Assembly (NCBI GenBank): GCA_036874045.1
Contig: CM072335.1
Location: forward strand, 5,042,001-5,106,000
Reading direction: 5' to 3'
DNA: 64,000 nucleotides
Origin: Cymodocea nodosa
Lineage: Eukaryota > Streptophyta > Magnoliopsida > Alismatales > Cymodoceaceae
Below are positions 1 to 11,269 of the stretch, in pieces (position 1 is the first letter of the stretch; each line of letters begins with the position of its first letter). A program made the translations under genes and the position numbers. Below the pieces are notes generated by a model. That model was not told the origin of the DNA. It did no database searches and saw only the letters and a list, made by a program, of their open reading frames with translations.

Positions 1-755
1 TAGTCGCATAAAATATTAAGAATAAACTATCCGATTAAGAAAATGCATTTCGGATACTTACAAAAATAACTCTCCAAACCTTAAGACATTTCGGATAGTT
101 ATAGAGATAACTCTTTGAACCTTAAGGTATTTCGAATAGTTACACACGTAACCTTTCGAAAAGTCACTTAAGTCAGGAATAATAAAAAATTCAATTATCC
201 GAAGCTTAAAACAAATATCGGATACTTACAGAAGGTAACTTGCTAATTTTTAAGAGTTTTCGGATAGTTACATTGTAACCTGCCAAAAAGTTACTTAAGT
301 CAAGCGATGAGAGCATGACACGTGTTCTTTAGAAGAAAGTAACTGAAAATACATTAAATCAGAGAAACAACTAACTATCTAGAATGTAAACCCTTAACTA
401 TCCGAAATTGAAGGAATTTTGGATACTTAGCATAAAAAATATATCCAGACATAAAAATGCTTAACTCACCGAAGATAAATACTTTTTGGATAGTTATCGA
501 TATAACTTTCTGAAAAGCTAGGAGAGAAAATTAACCATTCGATTTGTCCTATTTTGTTCAGTGACTTATATATTAACTTTTCGATTAATCACTATAGAAA
601 TAACAACCTGTTGAAATCTAATTTAAAAAGTTCTAAGTACATTGTAGTTAGATAATTTTCATTTTAGTAAAATAACTGCTAAAATTATCGTAGAAATAAT
701 TAAACCACACGTTTTTCATCATCAACATTAATTGATAAAAATAATTGAACTAACA
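1..755 (-). repeat. Partial Sirevirus-type LTR, cut by the window edge
   Basis: The right end reads GAACTAACA at 747-755, like the ends of the two LTRs at 16378 and 31195 (GAACTAACA and GAACTAGCA), and the sequence before it shares their order of motifs: TCGGATAGTTA/TAACTATCCGA pairs, ACTTAAGTCA at about 166 and 293, and GACACGTGTT at 317. In element orientation (minus) this would be the LTR start TGTTAGTTC. No polypurine tract follows on the right, so it is a 5' LTR or a solo LTR. The other end lies outside the window, so the target duplication cannot be tested. Confidence 0.7.
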
Positions 756-1373
756 TTTTGTAATGTATCTAGGTATCTCATTAGTAAGCCAATTTGGATC
801 GATTTATTTGATTATGATATTATTGATTGGTTTAGTCGTATATGTAGAAATTAGTTCATGGGAAGATATTGGATTTTTGGATTTGAAAAATGAACTGCTT
901 TGAAATGAAGATTTATATTCATTTTATAATGCTTTAGCATAAAAATACACTTCTATAGCATTGATTTGCAAGTGGTTTCAAAGGATTCTAATTATTGAGA
1001 TGAGAGTATTGATTTTTTTTCATTTAATTGCAAACTACAATTTACTATCCATTAAGTTGTTTTGTGGTGCGATTTGAATCTCTTTTGTTAAAGCTTCTCA
1101 TATACAATTTAGTGGTGTAATTTGGATTAAAATTGATATTGTGTTTTATGAGATTTGCATTTTCAAAGTTAGTAGTCAAAAATAACTTAACCACTATAGG
1201 AATTCTACATGCTATTATATTTGAATGCATACTACCTATTAAATCTATGCAAGTGAAATTTCATGCATTGTTTTACACAAAGTTGTATGTGAATCTAATG
1301 TTATGGTGCATCTAATGTGCATTTCTATATTATGGTGCATTTTATATTATCTTGACATGTGCATTCTTAGGAA
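756..1373. other. AT-rich stretch with no gene seen
   Basis: Short ORFs on both strands overlap one another and carry no recognisable motif. It lies between the LTR fragment and the Harbinger Myb-like gene. It may include the 5' terminal region of the Harbinger element, but I could not find a convincing terminal inverted repeat or a TTA/TAA target duplication. Confidence 0.5.
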
Positions 1374-2489
1374 ATGGAAAACAAGAAAGGTAGTGGAAGA
1401 TCCTATTTTAGCTAGAGTGTTCAAGCAAATGAGATGATATTAACAAGGGTATGTAATGCTATTAAGGAGGGTAATAGTAAAACTCATGATAGAAAGATAC
1501 GAGTTGAGACTTGGTTGAAAGTAATTGATGATTGCAATAAAGAAACATGAGGTAACATCTAAAAGAAAAATATCGACAATCGAATGAAAACATGGCGACA
1601 AATGTACAAGATTTATACCAAGTTTGATGCACAAATTAGTTGGGGATGGAACTACATTTATGGACATACAAATATCCCAAAAGAAGTTTGGGATGATTTC
1701 ATTATGGTTGGTTGAATTTTTTCAAAATTAAATTTAACATCTAATTAGCTTATAATTTGTACTAATATATATTTTTGTAATAGATTCATCTAGAGTGTAC
1801 ATAGTATAAGGACAAGACATGTCTCATATATGACTAGCTTCAGATAATATTTGAAGGAAATCTTGCAACTAGCTCAACTAAAATGAGTACAACAAATCCG
1901 AGAGTAGTTGTGAACTTAAATGAAGATACAAACGACTTTGATAATATACCTTTTACACAATGCTATGGAATTTGAAGCTGAAACTTAAGATCCTTCTCCT
2001 ATTCAAGCTCCTTCTCCTACTCAAGCTCCTTCTCCTAGTTTGAATGATGGAGACTCATGTAGGAAAGGAAAATGTCCATGTCCACATGTTGAATCACCAC
2101 AACTTATGGCAACTATAATGAAGGATATTGGTGTATCACTTATGAATTATTTTAGTGAGGATATAGAAGAAAATATGAGGAAAATGACATACATAGAGTG
2201 TGTCATACAACTACAAGAGAACATGATATCAATCTAGAAGGAAAAGATGGCACTTACACAATGTATTGAAGAAAGAAAATTAACATACATGGAGAGGAAG
2301 ATGATATTGTTAAAGAAAAAAGACAATGAAGTAGATGATGTTCTCACTATTTTACTTTCACTTCCAAATCTTACAGAAGAAGAAAAATACAAGGTAATGC
2401 AATTATTGGAGATAGAATCAAAGAAGAATCAATTTAGGCATCTACCACTAAACATGAGAACTTCATGGTTGAAGTTTAATTTGAAATGA
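1374..2489 (+). pseudogene. Harbinger Myb/SANT-like DNA-binding protein (broken)
   Basis: Reading from the ATG at 1374 gives a Myb/SANT-like (Myb_DNA-bind_3 type) trihelix domain. Recognisable pieces are the RKIRVETWLKVIDD helix (about 1488-1530), a DNRMKTWRQMYKIY helix (about 1577-1620), and WGWNY followed by IPKEVWDDFI (about 1640-1705). A likely intron follows (about 1714-1782). The next exon has the usual tail in which a basic/aromatic stretch precedes a low-complexity linker with the repeated words Pro-Ser-Pro and Gln-Ala (1990-2040). Two open stretches at 2040-2237 and 2247-2489 give the helical C-terminus and end in a basic FNLK tail. Stops at 1413, 1548 and 1560 and the stop at 2235 break it. 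In PIF/Harbinger elements this protein helps the transposase bind the element ends. It is also found as host L10-interacting MYB-like genes, but the transposase just downstream favours a transposon origin. Confidence 0.75.
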
Positions 2490-2699
2490 TGTACTTTTTT
2501 CATATGAACTTTGTCACTTATGTTGGACATATTTGAATTTTTTTTCACTTGTGTTATACTTTAAATGTTATGAAACATATTGTAAACATTTTGTTGATGT
2601 ATGTGCTGGTTGTTTTTTTATTTAATTACATGCTATTGTTATGTTTTCTTTATTAAGTTGTAATTGGTATGATGGGTATAGATGTAGGGACTAAAATTT

Positions 2700-4061
2700 A
2701 TGAAGACGTCTACGTCTATTATTAATGAAGACGAAGAACAAAGGAAGAAAAAAAAAAGTTATATTGGAAACAGGGCAATTTCTATGTGGAATTGTTGTAA
2801 ATGAGATTCAAATATCCACCACTCGCATATACAACACGAAAGGAGCAGAATATATATAAAGATTGTTATATCCATCATCACCATATCAAGCATATAATTG
2901 CAGGAAAATTTATTGAATGAGTCAAAATGTTTTTTCACAATTTTGTGGATTATTAAGAAATATGAAAGTAATATTAGATAGTACAAATATTAGTGTAGAG
3001 GAGAAATTTGCTATTTTTTTAGTGATAGTTGGACAAAACCAGAGGTATGGAGTAACCAGAGAGTGTTTTCATAGCTCAGCATGGACTATTAGTACATATT
3101 TCAATGAAATGTTAAATGTTATATTAGAAATAGGTGATATGCTTTTAGCTAAACATGAAGTTGTTACACACAATCGAATTCAAAATGATGTCAATGTTTA
3201 TCCATACTTCAAGGTAAACACTAATTTTGATATTTGATGTTATTTATTTATATATTAATTAAATTTTCTTTTGGTATAAGTAGGATTGTATAGGTGCTAT
3301 TGATGGTACACACATTAAAGCCACAATTTATGGAAAGAAGAATGCTCGATTTAGGAACAAAAAAGGTGAATTGTCACAAAATGTATTGGCTGCATGCAAT
3401 TTTGATATGGAATTTCTTATATTCTTAGTAGGTGGGAAGGTTCAACTACTGATGCTTGACTCCTTCAAGATACAATAAGTCAATGTAATGGTTTGTAAGT
3501 ACCATGAGGTATAGTATTTATGATCTACCTTTGTTTCACTTGTCAATTAAAATTGAACTTATTTCAAAGGATGTTCAAATACATGTAGGTAAATTTTACT
3601 TAGTTGATGTTAGATTTCCAAATAGGTCTGAGTTTATATGTCCATTTTGAGGTGTTCGATATCACTTATCAAAATATGAAGGAAATCAACAACCAACTAA
3701 TGCAATGAAAAACTTCAACTATAGACATTCATAGTTGAAGACAGTAATTGAATATATGTTTGAAGTAGTCAAACATCATTTTGCAATATTACGAGGATAT
3801 ATGTCATTCCCTTTCACAACTCAAGCAAAAATAGTGTTAGCATGTTTTTTAGTTCACAACTTTATTCGTAAAGTAGATAAAATAGACTTATGTCAAGATC
3901 TTGAAGATGAAGTATAAGAAGATGAATGTGATGTACAAGTTGAAGACTCTACAAATGTAGAAGGACAATATGAAATAATTAACACTATTGGGAACAACAC
4001 ACAAGAGCAAATGAAAGAAATTATAGATAAATTTCGTGAAAATATCATGAATGTAATGTGA
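2700..4061 (+). pseudogene. PIF/Harbinger DDE transposase (HARBI1-like, broken)
   Basis: The N-terminal helical region is open at 2917-3213 (VSVEE-like ISVEEKFAIFLVIVG, then TISTYFNEMLNVIL). A clean 70-bp intron (GT at 3214, AG at 3283) splits the conserved site just before the first catalytic Asp, which falls in DCIGAIDGTH at 3284-3313. The second Asp lies in the WEGSTTDA block at about 3433-3456, out of frame with the first and followed by a TGA, so there is both a frameshift and a stop here. The GKFYLVD block (3590-3612) and the third catalytic residue, Glu in TVIEYMFE (about 3740-3763), are kept. The C-terminus ends in the family-typical FREN...M helix at 4030-4058. The family cuts and pastes DNA in the nucleus with a DDE active site. 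This copy keeps the residues but not the frame. Confidence 0.88.
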
Positions 4062-4189
4062 GATGGTCGTGAATGAGAGTATTACAAGCATCATAATGAG
4101 CATATTTATTGTAATATACCTTTTTTGTACTTTCAAATAGAATATAGAATTTAATAATATAATTTACCTTTTGTTATTTTAAACATGTA

Positions 4190-5095
4190 ATATAACTAAA
4201 ATGTGTCAATTTCTTTTGTTTATTTATTTACTTTGGTTTCGATTTGACTAAAACTCTTGTTTGTTTTTATTTCTTCGATTCGAGTGAATTTTTATTTTTA
4301 GGTTTCAATCAAGATGATGACATGTCTAGTCTGACTGAATCTTTATTTTATTTATTTATTTTTATTTCAATTGAACCAAATGTAGGTTTTGATTCAATCG
4401 AAACATTTTATTTATTTATTTTGAGGATTTGGTTGAACTGAAGTTAGACTTCAGTTCAACCATGAAAGAGACTTTTCTTTTAACGCCTCTTATATATATA
4501 TATTTTAATATTATTATTATATATTTTTTAAATTCTTTTTTTCTTTTTAGCTTCATTTGTAAGTTTTAGCTAATTTTAAACTTAGATATTCAGGTCTTAC
4601 ACCTAAGTTATGATTTGTTAAATGTGAAACATAGATTTTTGTTTCTTATATCTAAGTTTTAATCTTAAATATTTTTAAACTTAGATATACATATTTTCTC
4701 TAAGTAACCATTTAATTGAGATGTATTTCAACTTAGATATTCTTATATTTTTTATCTAAGTTGTAACTTCATTCAAAAACCTTTCTTTTAACTTTGATAT
4801 TCCTATACATAAGTTACAATTCGTTTTAATTTTTTCTTTTAACTTAGATATTTTTATGTTTTATCTAAGTTATACTTTCATTTAACTTTTAAGCTTAGAT
4901 ATCCACACCTTGGATCGAAGTTATGATTTCAAATTAAATGTTTAAATCTATAAACTTAGATAATGACTTCTTATATCTAAGTCACAATTTATTTATAAAT
5001 TGAGATAATGATTTTTTTTGTATCTAAGCTATTTTTACTCTAGATTTTGGACTTAGATACAAATATACACTTCAATTTAAATTTAGCTATTTAGT
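4190..5095. repeat. Degenerate internal repeats built on ACTTAGATAT / TATCTAAGT
   Basis: From about 4570 to 5085 the words AACTTAGATATT and ATCTAAGTT alternate roughly every 30-60 bases, so both strands can pair with neighbouring copies. Just upstream (4230-4450) the words GGTTTCGATTTGAC, GGTTTCAATCAAG and GATTCAATCGAAAC recur, ending in a small palindrome around 4438-4462 (GGTTGAACTGAAG...CTTCAGTTCAACC). No coding capacity is seen. It lies downstream of the Harbinger transposase. I do not recognise the repeat family. Confidence 0.6.
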
Positions 5096-5599
5096 TTTGA
5101 ATTTGATGTTTGCCCTTACATTTCTTTTTTTTTTTTACATTCCTTGATTAATGTAATTAATTCATTTCTTGATTAATTAAATTTTCACTAATTACTTTAA
5201 TTCGTTACTTCATTAAAAATCAATTTTATTCAATTATGTTATGTGTACAAATACCTAAATTTTAATTTTCATTAAATTCCTAAATGTACACAAATGTTTA
5301 AATTTCAAATTCTTTCTATCAAATTTTATACAATTCAAATTCTAATTACACAAACAAATCCTTCAAGATCGTTGAGAATGATATCTATAGATTGTTTTTT
5401 AAGATAGAATTAGAACAATATTGTCTTCAAGGTAAAAGAGACATCTGTAAAGTAATCCACCAAATATAATTTTCAACCTTGGAGTGAAGGGTGAAAGAGG
5501 ATTTGACCAGCTTCAAGGCTACATTCTACGATTAGAGGAGACAAAAACATGGGTTTCTACATAGGTTTGCTTTTACTAGTATTTGACTCCAACCCTATA
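5096..5599. other. AT-rich stretch with no gene seen
   Basis: Poly-T runs and short AT-rich words only. No open frame with recognisable motifs on either strand. Confidence 0.5.
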
Positions 5600-5915
5600 T
5601 AGGATTGCGTGCGTCTATTGGGAAAAATGATAATGACCTCAGTTAGATATGGTATTAAATCGAGACATAGAGAACAACGTCGACAAACATGGGACCATGT
5701 GCCTCTAATGGGAAAAAGGCAAAAACTTTAGCCGAATATGGGACTATATATATTCCCCTTCTATGTGAAAAGACAATGACCCCAATCAAGTATGATTCTA
5801 AGATAATGTCTCTATCAAGAGAAAGATAATGATCTTAACTAAATATCATACTATGCATCTCACCAAGAGAAAAGATAATGGCCTTGATTAATTATGTGAT
5901 TGTTTAACTTGTGTT
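5600..5915. repeat. Degenerate tandem repeat, period about 55-65 bp
   Basis: A unit with the consensus (A)AAAGATAATGACC(T/C)(T/C)A(A)(T/C)TAA(A)TATG followed by a GGGA/CAAGAGAAAA word recurs about five times: near 5625, 5690, 5770, 5825 and 5875. The copies differ by small indels. Its function is unknown. Confidence 0.6.
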
Positions 5916-6628
5916 TGTTGACATAAAAATTATTTTAAAAAAATAAAATATTGCAAAAAAATGGGAGGAAGGAAGGATGAAAGGGGGGATAAGAGAATGA
6001 ATGTCGCCACTTGCCTCGCTTCCATTGCCCACTCACTCAGCTTCCCTTATTTGTCATTACCAATCCCTAACCCTAAAAGGGGAGGAGAGGCTGCTGTGTC
6101 GAAAAATGCAACAAAGAGGTAGGTAGGATGAGAAATGAAAAGGCCAACCAATTTTTGCAAAAAGGGGAGGAAAGCTGCCCAGTAAAGAACCCTAATCTCT
6201 TGCCTCCCTCCCAACCAAGGCGAGCTCCACTGTTCGCACACTACTCACATGATTTAAATTTAGGCATGATTTAATTTCACGATATAGTTTATACTTTGAT
6301 ATTTTTTATGATTGTTTAGACTTAGACAAGTATAAAATTCTATTATTGTTTATATCCATGTCGACGAGTATTGTAATTTGTGAACTGTTTCTATAGTCTA
6401 ATTTAGCATGCCACTTAATCATATTAAAATTTTACATGAGATTTAACCAAACAAGATAATTGTTCTACTTTTATGACAAGTTAGTTATTTGATTGGAGGT
6501 CCTTGAGATGACAATAGTGATGAGGGTGGACATGGATTGGCCTAGGGTTTGCGAGAATGATGTTAAGATAATAATACTAGATGCCACTTAACCTCCCATG
6601 GGATCCATTTTTAAAAAAGACCTTGACC
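5916..6628. other. No gene recognised
   Basis: A purine-rich patch (5940-6000) and a locally GC-richer stretch (6000-6240) contain only short frames without motifs. It borders a copia LTR on the right. Confidence 0.45.
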
Positions 6629-6872
6629 TGTTAATACTTGTATTATTCTGTTGCATTTTGTTGTTGTGCATTGACATGCTTTGTCATGTCCATTCTGTTG
6701 TATAGTTTTGTTGCCTATTTTTCTCTCCTACCGAAGGTTGGTATAGTCTTTAGTTTGGCTTATATATTGTACCACTTGATTTTGGAAGGGTATTCTTTCA
6801 AGACTCACTTCTCACAATACGCCACTTCTCTCCTTGCTCTCTCCTCTCTCAATAACTTCCTCTATTTCTTAA
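6629..6872 (+). repeat. Short copia-type 5' LTR
   Basis: The sequence starts TGTTAATACTTGTATTATT, a common start for short plant Ty1/copia LTRs, and ends two or three bases before a tRNA-iMet primer site at 6875. This gives an LTR of about 245 bp. The end is diverged (CTTAACT instead of a terminal CA). No second LTR was found in the window, so the remainder of the element has been lost or displaced. Confidence 0.6.
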
Positions 6873-6874
6873 CT

Positions 6875-6886
6875 TGGTATTAGAGC
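6875..6886 (+). other. Primer-binding site, tRNA-iMet type
   Basis: TGGTATTAGAGC matches the usual plant copia primer site TGGTATCAGAGC with one C-to-T change. It lies between the short LTR and the gag start. Confidence 0.75.
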
Positions 6887-6902
6887 TTCGTTCCTGGGTT
6901 CA

Positions 6903-7260
6903 ATGGCATCAACATCTACAAGTTTGGCATTTGATACCATTGCTACCAATTTTGCGATACACTCAACTAGTGGTTCACCTTTAATTGTTGGTGTTCAATC
7001 CTTTATTAATCTCACCAATTTGGTCTCTATTAAACTCGATAGCAAGAATTATGTTATCTAGTGGGCCACGTTCTCTGTGCTCCTGAATGCTCACAATCTA
7101 ATGGGGTACATCGATGGCTCCTTTCCTTGTCCCACCAATTTTGAAGACAATGGTGAGGCCATTATCTTTTGGAGGCAATACGACTAGCTTCTCATGAGCT
7201 AGTTGTTTGTTTCTCTCACATCTACGGTTCTGTCCTAAGTTACCACGTCTTGTCGTTTTT
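6903..7260 (+). pseudogene. Copia gag N-terminus (broken)
   Basis: The ATG at 6903 follows the primer site by 16 bases. The reading shows a Ser/Thr-rich leader and then the conserved gag block NLVSIKLDSKNYVI..WATFSVLL (about 7017-7080) and GYIDGSFPCP (about 7107-7136), the typical start of the plant copia gag (UBN2/DUF4219-like) that forms the particle core. Stops at 7060, 7183 and 7198 break it, and no zinc knuckle, protease or polymerase follows. This is the 5' end of a deleted element. Confidence 0.8.
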
Positions 7261-9989
7261 CTTTTAAGATCGTTGTACTTCTATATTTGATTTTTTTTAT
7301 AAATTTACTATAAGTGCACAATCCCTTGTTGAAGAAAATGGTAAATATAAGTTGATCCTATAAGAAGTAATAGCTATTAATTCTGTACTTCAGTAAACAC
7401 TTTTAATTAATTACTAGTTCTCAACTTTAACTAAGAGTTTTATACGATTATAAACTTACTAACCTAAAGAGCAAATTCGTTAAATTTGCTCAAACTATAT
7501 GAAGTATCTCGTAATATTTGACAAACCTTACAAATAAATGCAATGAAATCAGGTCAAACCTTAAACTCTACGAATGAAATTCAAATTGTTAACATCAAAT
7601 CAGGTTGGGAATATGATAAAAGATGTAAATGATAATTTCCTAAATTTAAGACTCAAACAAATAAAAAGACAAACATTATTTTTTGTTAAACACATAAACA
7701 AATTCACAAACACAAACATTATAATAACATATGAGTTCCTTCATTCCATGTTTAGATTTACGATATATATGATTACTGTCCTGGATTACAAACTTAATAA
7801 CACACAAACTCAAGTGATGTGATCACCAACCAAGTAGTTGACCTAACACTATTTTTGTCCATTTACTTTGAATCTGGAGAAGCTTTCGTTAGCAAGAGAA
7901 GCCTCTAACACCCTTCCTAGTACAATAGCTCCATGCGAGATGCTATGGACCTAACCTTACTTATTGAAAGATGAAAATGGTTGAACGTAGAGAGAAAGTA
8001 GCTCGACGATCTAGCGATGAATGGATAGACCCATAGAAGAACTACAACTGGATGCCTCTTTCTTGTTGTTCATCTTCCTTTTATAGCTTGCTTCCAACAA
8101 CTACTACTCATTCTACATTCTTCCACTTGTAGAACCCATACTCCATGATTTATGTAGTCGGTAATTAAAAATTTGTTGTGGGAGAAAATTACCTACACTT
8201 ATAAATAAAATCAAATAGTTCTTATAACAATTGGTAATTATTTCGTTGATAAATTTTTTATAATCATTTAAATAAAATGCATGTGATAACTTAAAATATC
8301 ATATGATAGGTAGAATGAAAGAATGATCTACCAAATGCTACAAACTTCTTTGCACGGTTTAGCCAAATTGGACAATGTGGTCTATAAGATTCATTTAAGC
8401 CTTACAGACTAAAGTTCATAATGTTTGTACTTTAATAATTACAACTTCCATTCTCATATTTCAATGGTTTCAAAGGTCTTAGCTAGATTTACCATAATTC
8501 TAATTAAATTCTAATATCTTAGTGCGTTTTAGAGGTTAACTAATCATTATCCTGTTAATTTATTTTTAATAATAATTCTTCCTAATAGTAAGAATAATTC
8601 TTTGTTCTTTTATAAATTAACTTTTACAAACTCTAAAATAATTTGTCTAAACAAAATCCCCCATATTGACATCTTGCTAGTTCCTTAGCAATACTTTCAA
8701 AACTAGGTACAATCTAGATAACCTTAATTAGTCATGTTGAATCTTTAGAAAAAGATTTTTTCTTTTTTCTTTTTATGAGTAATTCATACTAGCAAACTTT
8801 AACTTTTTGCACTTGAATTATCTTTCCTAGTCAATTCCCTACTTCTCCTCATAAATAGAAATTAGACATTATAAGATTTTCTAATCTATAGAAAATAATA
8901 TTATCGTATAAGCATAATTGACTAGGTTCCCTTTTTAGAAAATAAGTTACTAATAGAAGCTTATATTATTTGGCATATATTAAGAGTTAGGATATCTAAC
9001 CTTTTATTACACTTCTTTTTTTTTAAGATTGCCTCCCACAATACTATCTTTTTAAGTAATCACAATCCTTTGCTTAGGTGGGAGCTAACTGATTACTTAA
9101 TAGTAAGTGAAAATAGGTAATCTCTTTTTTTTATTTTAAAGTAACCCTTCAGCTAATCTCCTTCTCCTTAAGATATACCTTCATAAAATTATAATTCTTG
9201 ACTAGAACTTTATTTTTAAAAATGGTCTCTAGCATTCATATGATTAATATGTAAATATATAAGTGAAAAACTCTAGGCTTCTAATTTATTGTTTGATAAC
9301 TCATAGGTCCTATCCTACGTAATTTATTCAAAGTGCTCAATTAGATGCTTGCTAGAAGAATATCTCATAAGAAGAAAAAATCTTCATAAATTTTTATTTA
9401 TTATATATATATCCCTCTACATACCTACATTTGACATTGTCCTTAATGTAAAAATAGATAGAAAACATTATCATAATGTGTAAAGGGGTTGACTTATTTG
9501 GTCAGTGAGTGACTTTTGAATACCTTTTTGAACACCTATCATGGATGCAAGTGATCTTTCCAATATAAAATTAAGGATAAAAACAAAAACATAAACTATG
9601 AAAAGATATATATATTTACATGTGTGAAAATCAAGTTATAATACCTTTGGTGACTCACATGTAAGCTAATTGATTTCTCAGAATAGATACTAACAAATTG
9701 TAGTTATTCTTTTTACGAACATGGCTGAAAAACATTACAATAAAGAAATAGCGATGTTATCAAACTAAAATGATTAATAGATTATTCTCTTACCAAATGT
9801 ACTATTACCTCATTGCCCGTTCTTTTGATCTTGAATGCTTTTAGATCATTCTCTTTAGCGACAATTAGATTTCTCCATTGAATAAAGTAAAGGTTCTAAT
9901 ATTGAAGAAGCTTAACAGAGTTTGTACGATTAGTTCATATAAATTAATATCAACAAAAGTTTCAGTCCACGTCCAATCTGTCTTGTCCT
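7261..9989. other. Long region without a supported gene; possible minus-strand LTR promoter
   Basis: No frame on either strand gives a recognisable protein. On the minus strand, GCTATAAAAGGAAG (plus-strand 8077-8090) looks like a TATA box. About 50-110 bases downstream of it (plus 8035 down to about 7960) is pyrimidine-rich sequence of the sort found around LTR transcription starts. The stretch at 8640-9200 has poly-T runs and phrases such as GATTGCCTCCCACAA that recall untranslated parts of plant gypsy elements, but I cannot prove this. Confidence 0.35.
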
Positions 9990-10807
9990 TTAGAAACCAA
10001 ATTCTAAAAATACTAAATTTGGCCATCCACTAACTACACATAAATTAGATTGGTGGATATCTTCACCTTTCCACTCTTGAATACTAATCATATCATAAGC
10101 ATTGATACTTGGATATCCTATAAAACTTGGTAAGAGGACTGATTTCACTATTTCATTTTCAATATTAATTACAAACATACTTAAATTAGAAGAGTAGGCT
10201 AATGATTCATTAGAAATTAAATAAATATGATCATCTAATATAACATGATTTTCATTTTTAATAGGCCTACTACAAAATGTAACAACTTGTGAAATTTTCC
10301 ATTTCTTTTCTTGAAATTGATAAACTTTCAAGTAATAATCATTATTCCATTCTTCTGTAGGAGTGTCCAACAAAAAAGTTTATAAAACTTATTTTTCTTG
10401 AAAACTAAAGCAATACCAATATTGAAAATTTCTAAACGTCTTATGCCACGTTCTATGGGCATACTCATTTCCTCCAAAGTTATCGAGTTGCTAACATAAA
10501 TATGTGGAATAGACGAATTCTCATCTACTACTCTGTATAATTAACCCTCTAGTGCAACTTAATATATTTGTTACTTCAATGAAGGAATTTGTAGGAATAC
10601 CAAAATATGCTTCTAAACAAGAGAAAGTAGGGGTTGTCCAATAGTTTTGAATCAAAACACCATAATCTCTTGGTGTTGTTATTTACATGTGAAAATAAGC
10701 ATCATCAATAATAGATTTAATGATTTTGAAACACATTTCAACTTACAGACTTCCTTTGTAGGTAGATAAGCCAGTAGGTGTCGTAAGATGTCTTCTAGTA
10801 GTTCCAT
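9990..10807 (-). pseudogene. F-box protein gene remnant
   Basis: On the minus strand an ATG at 10807 opens an F-box motif: LEDILRHLLAYLPTKEVCKL, then KCVSKSLNLL (to about 10715). F-box proteins bind SKP1 in SCF ubiquitin ligases through this helix bundle and choose substrates with their C-terminus. A frameshift after about 10712 and a stop near 10695 interrupt it. The following frame (about 10690-10560) keeps an F-box-associated middle region (GVLIQNYWTTPTFSCLEAYF). After another stop and a frameshift near 10375, the C-terminal part (10373-9990) reads DDHIYLISNESLAY...LSMFVINIEN, typical of F-box-associated beta-propeller repeats that describe the 'outward' substrate region. The total length of about 270 codons is short for this family (usually 350-420), so the gene may also be truncated. 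It is the only other remnant of a host gene in the window. Confidence 0.7.
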
Positions 10808-11265
10808 TTCTTTAGCGTTGATCAAAAAGGTTTTTTTAACTAGTCAACATAACAAAATTATGTCAAAACCCACTGTCCTTCATATTCTTGTTTACTTGGG
10901 AATATGCAATAATTTTGATTGAAAATTGCTCATAAAGTTGACTTCTTAAACTTTGTACAAATCATACGAGTTAAGTTCGTATAGTTTGGGAGTTGTATAT
11001 TACTATCGACACCTCTATAGTAATTTTTTTCTGTTGCCTGTATTGCTGCACTTCATCAAAATACAATATCCATTGTGTATTTTTATGTAAGTTGATATAT
11101 TTGTAGAATCATAAAATAGGTGATAAATCACTTAAAACATTGCAATAGAAATGAAAATGTATGTCAGAATTCAATAATAATCATATAAGGCATTATAGTC
11201 ATTACAGTTCAATAATTTTACAAAAATACTTTCCAACTACCTGATACATTAATGTCTATTTTTCA
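10808..11265. other. No gene seen
   Basis: AT-rich spacer with no motif-bearing frame on either strand. It lies between the F-box remnant and the plant-transposon ORF. Confidence 0.45.
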
Positions 11266-11269
11266 GATC

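Larger units (their letters stand above)
1374..4061 (+). mobile_element. Degenerate PIF/Harbinger DNA transposon
   Basis: Both genes typical of plant PIF/Harbinger elements lie in the same orientation: a Myb/SANT-like DNA-binding protein (1374-2489) and a DDE transposase (2700-4061). Both have in-frame stops, and the transposase also has a frameshift, so the copy cannot be autonomous. In this superfamily the two proteins act together in the nucleus to recognise the ends and excise the element. I could not define the terminal inverted repeats, so the true element is probably longer than the span given. Confidence 0.85.

Noticed and set aside
1-755. A centromeric-type satellite made of the TCGGATAGTTA motif
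   Set aside because: Units occur only two or three at a time and always inside LTRs, not in long arrays.
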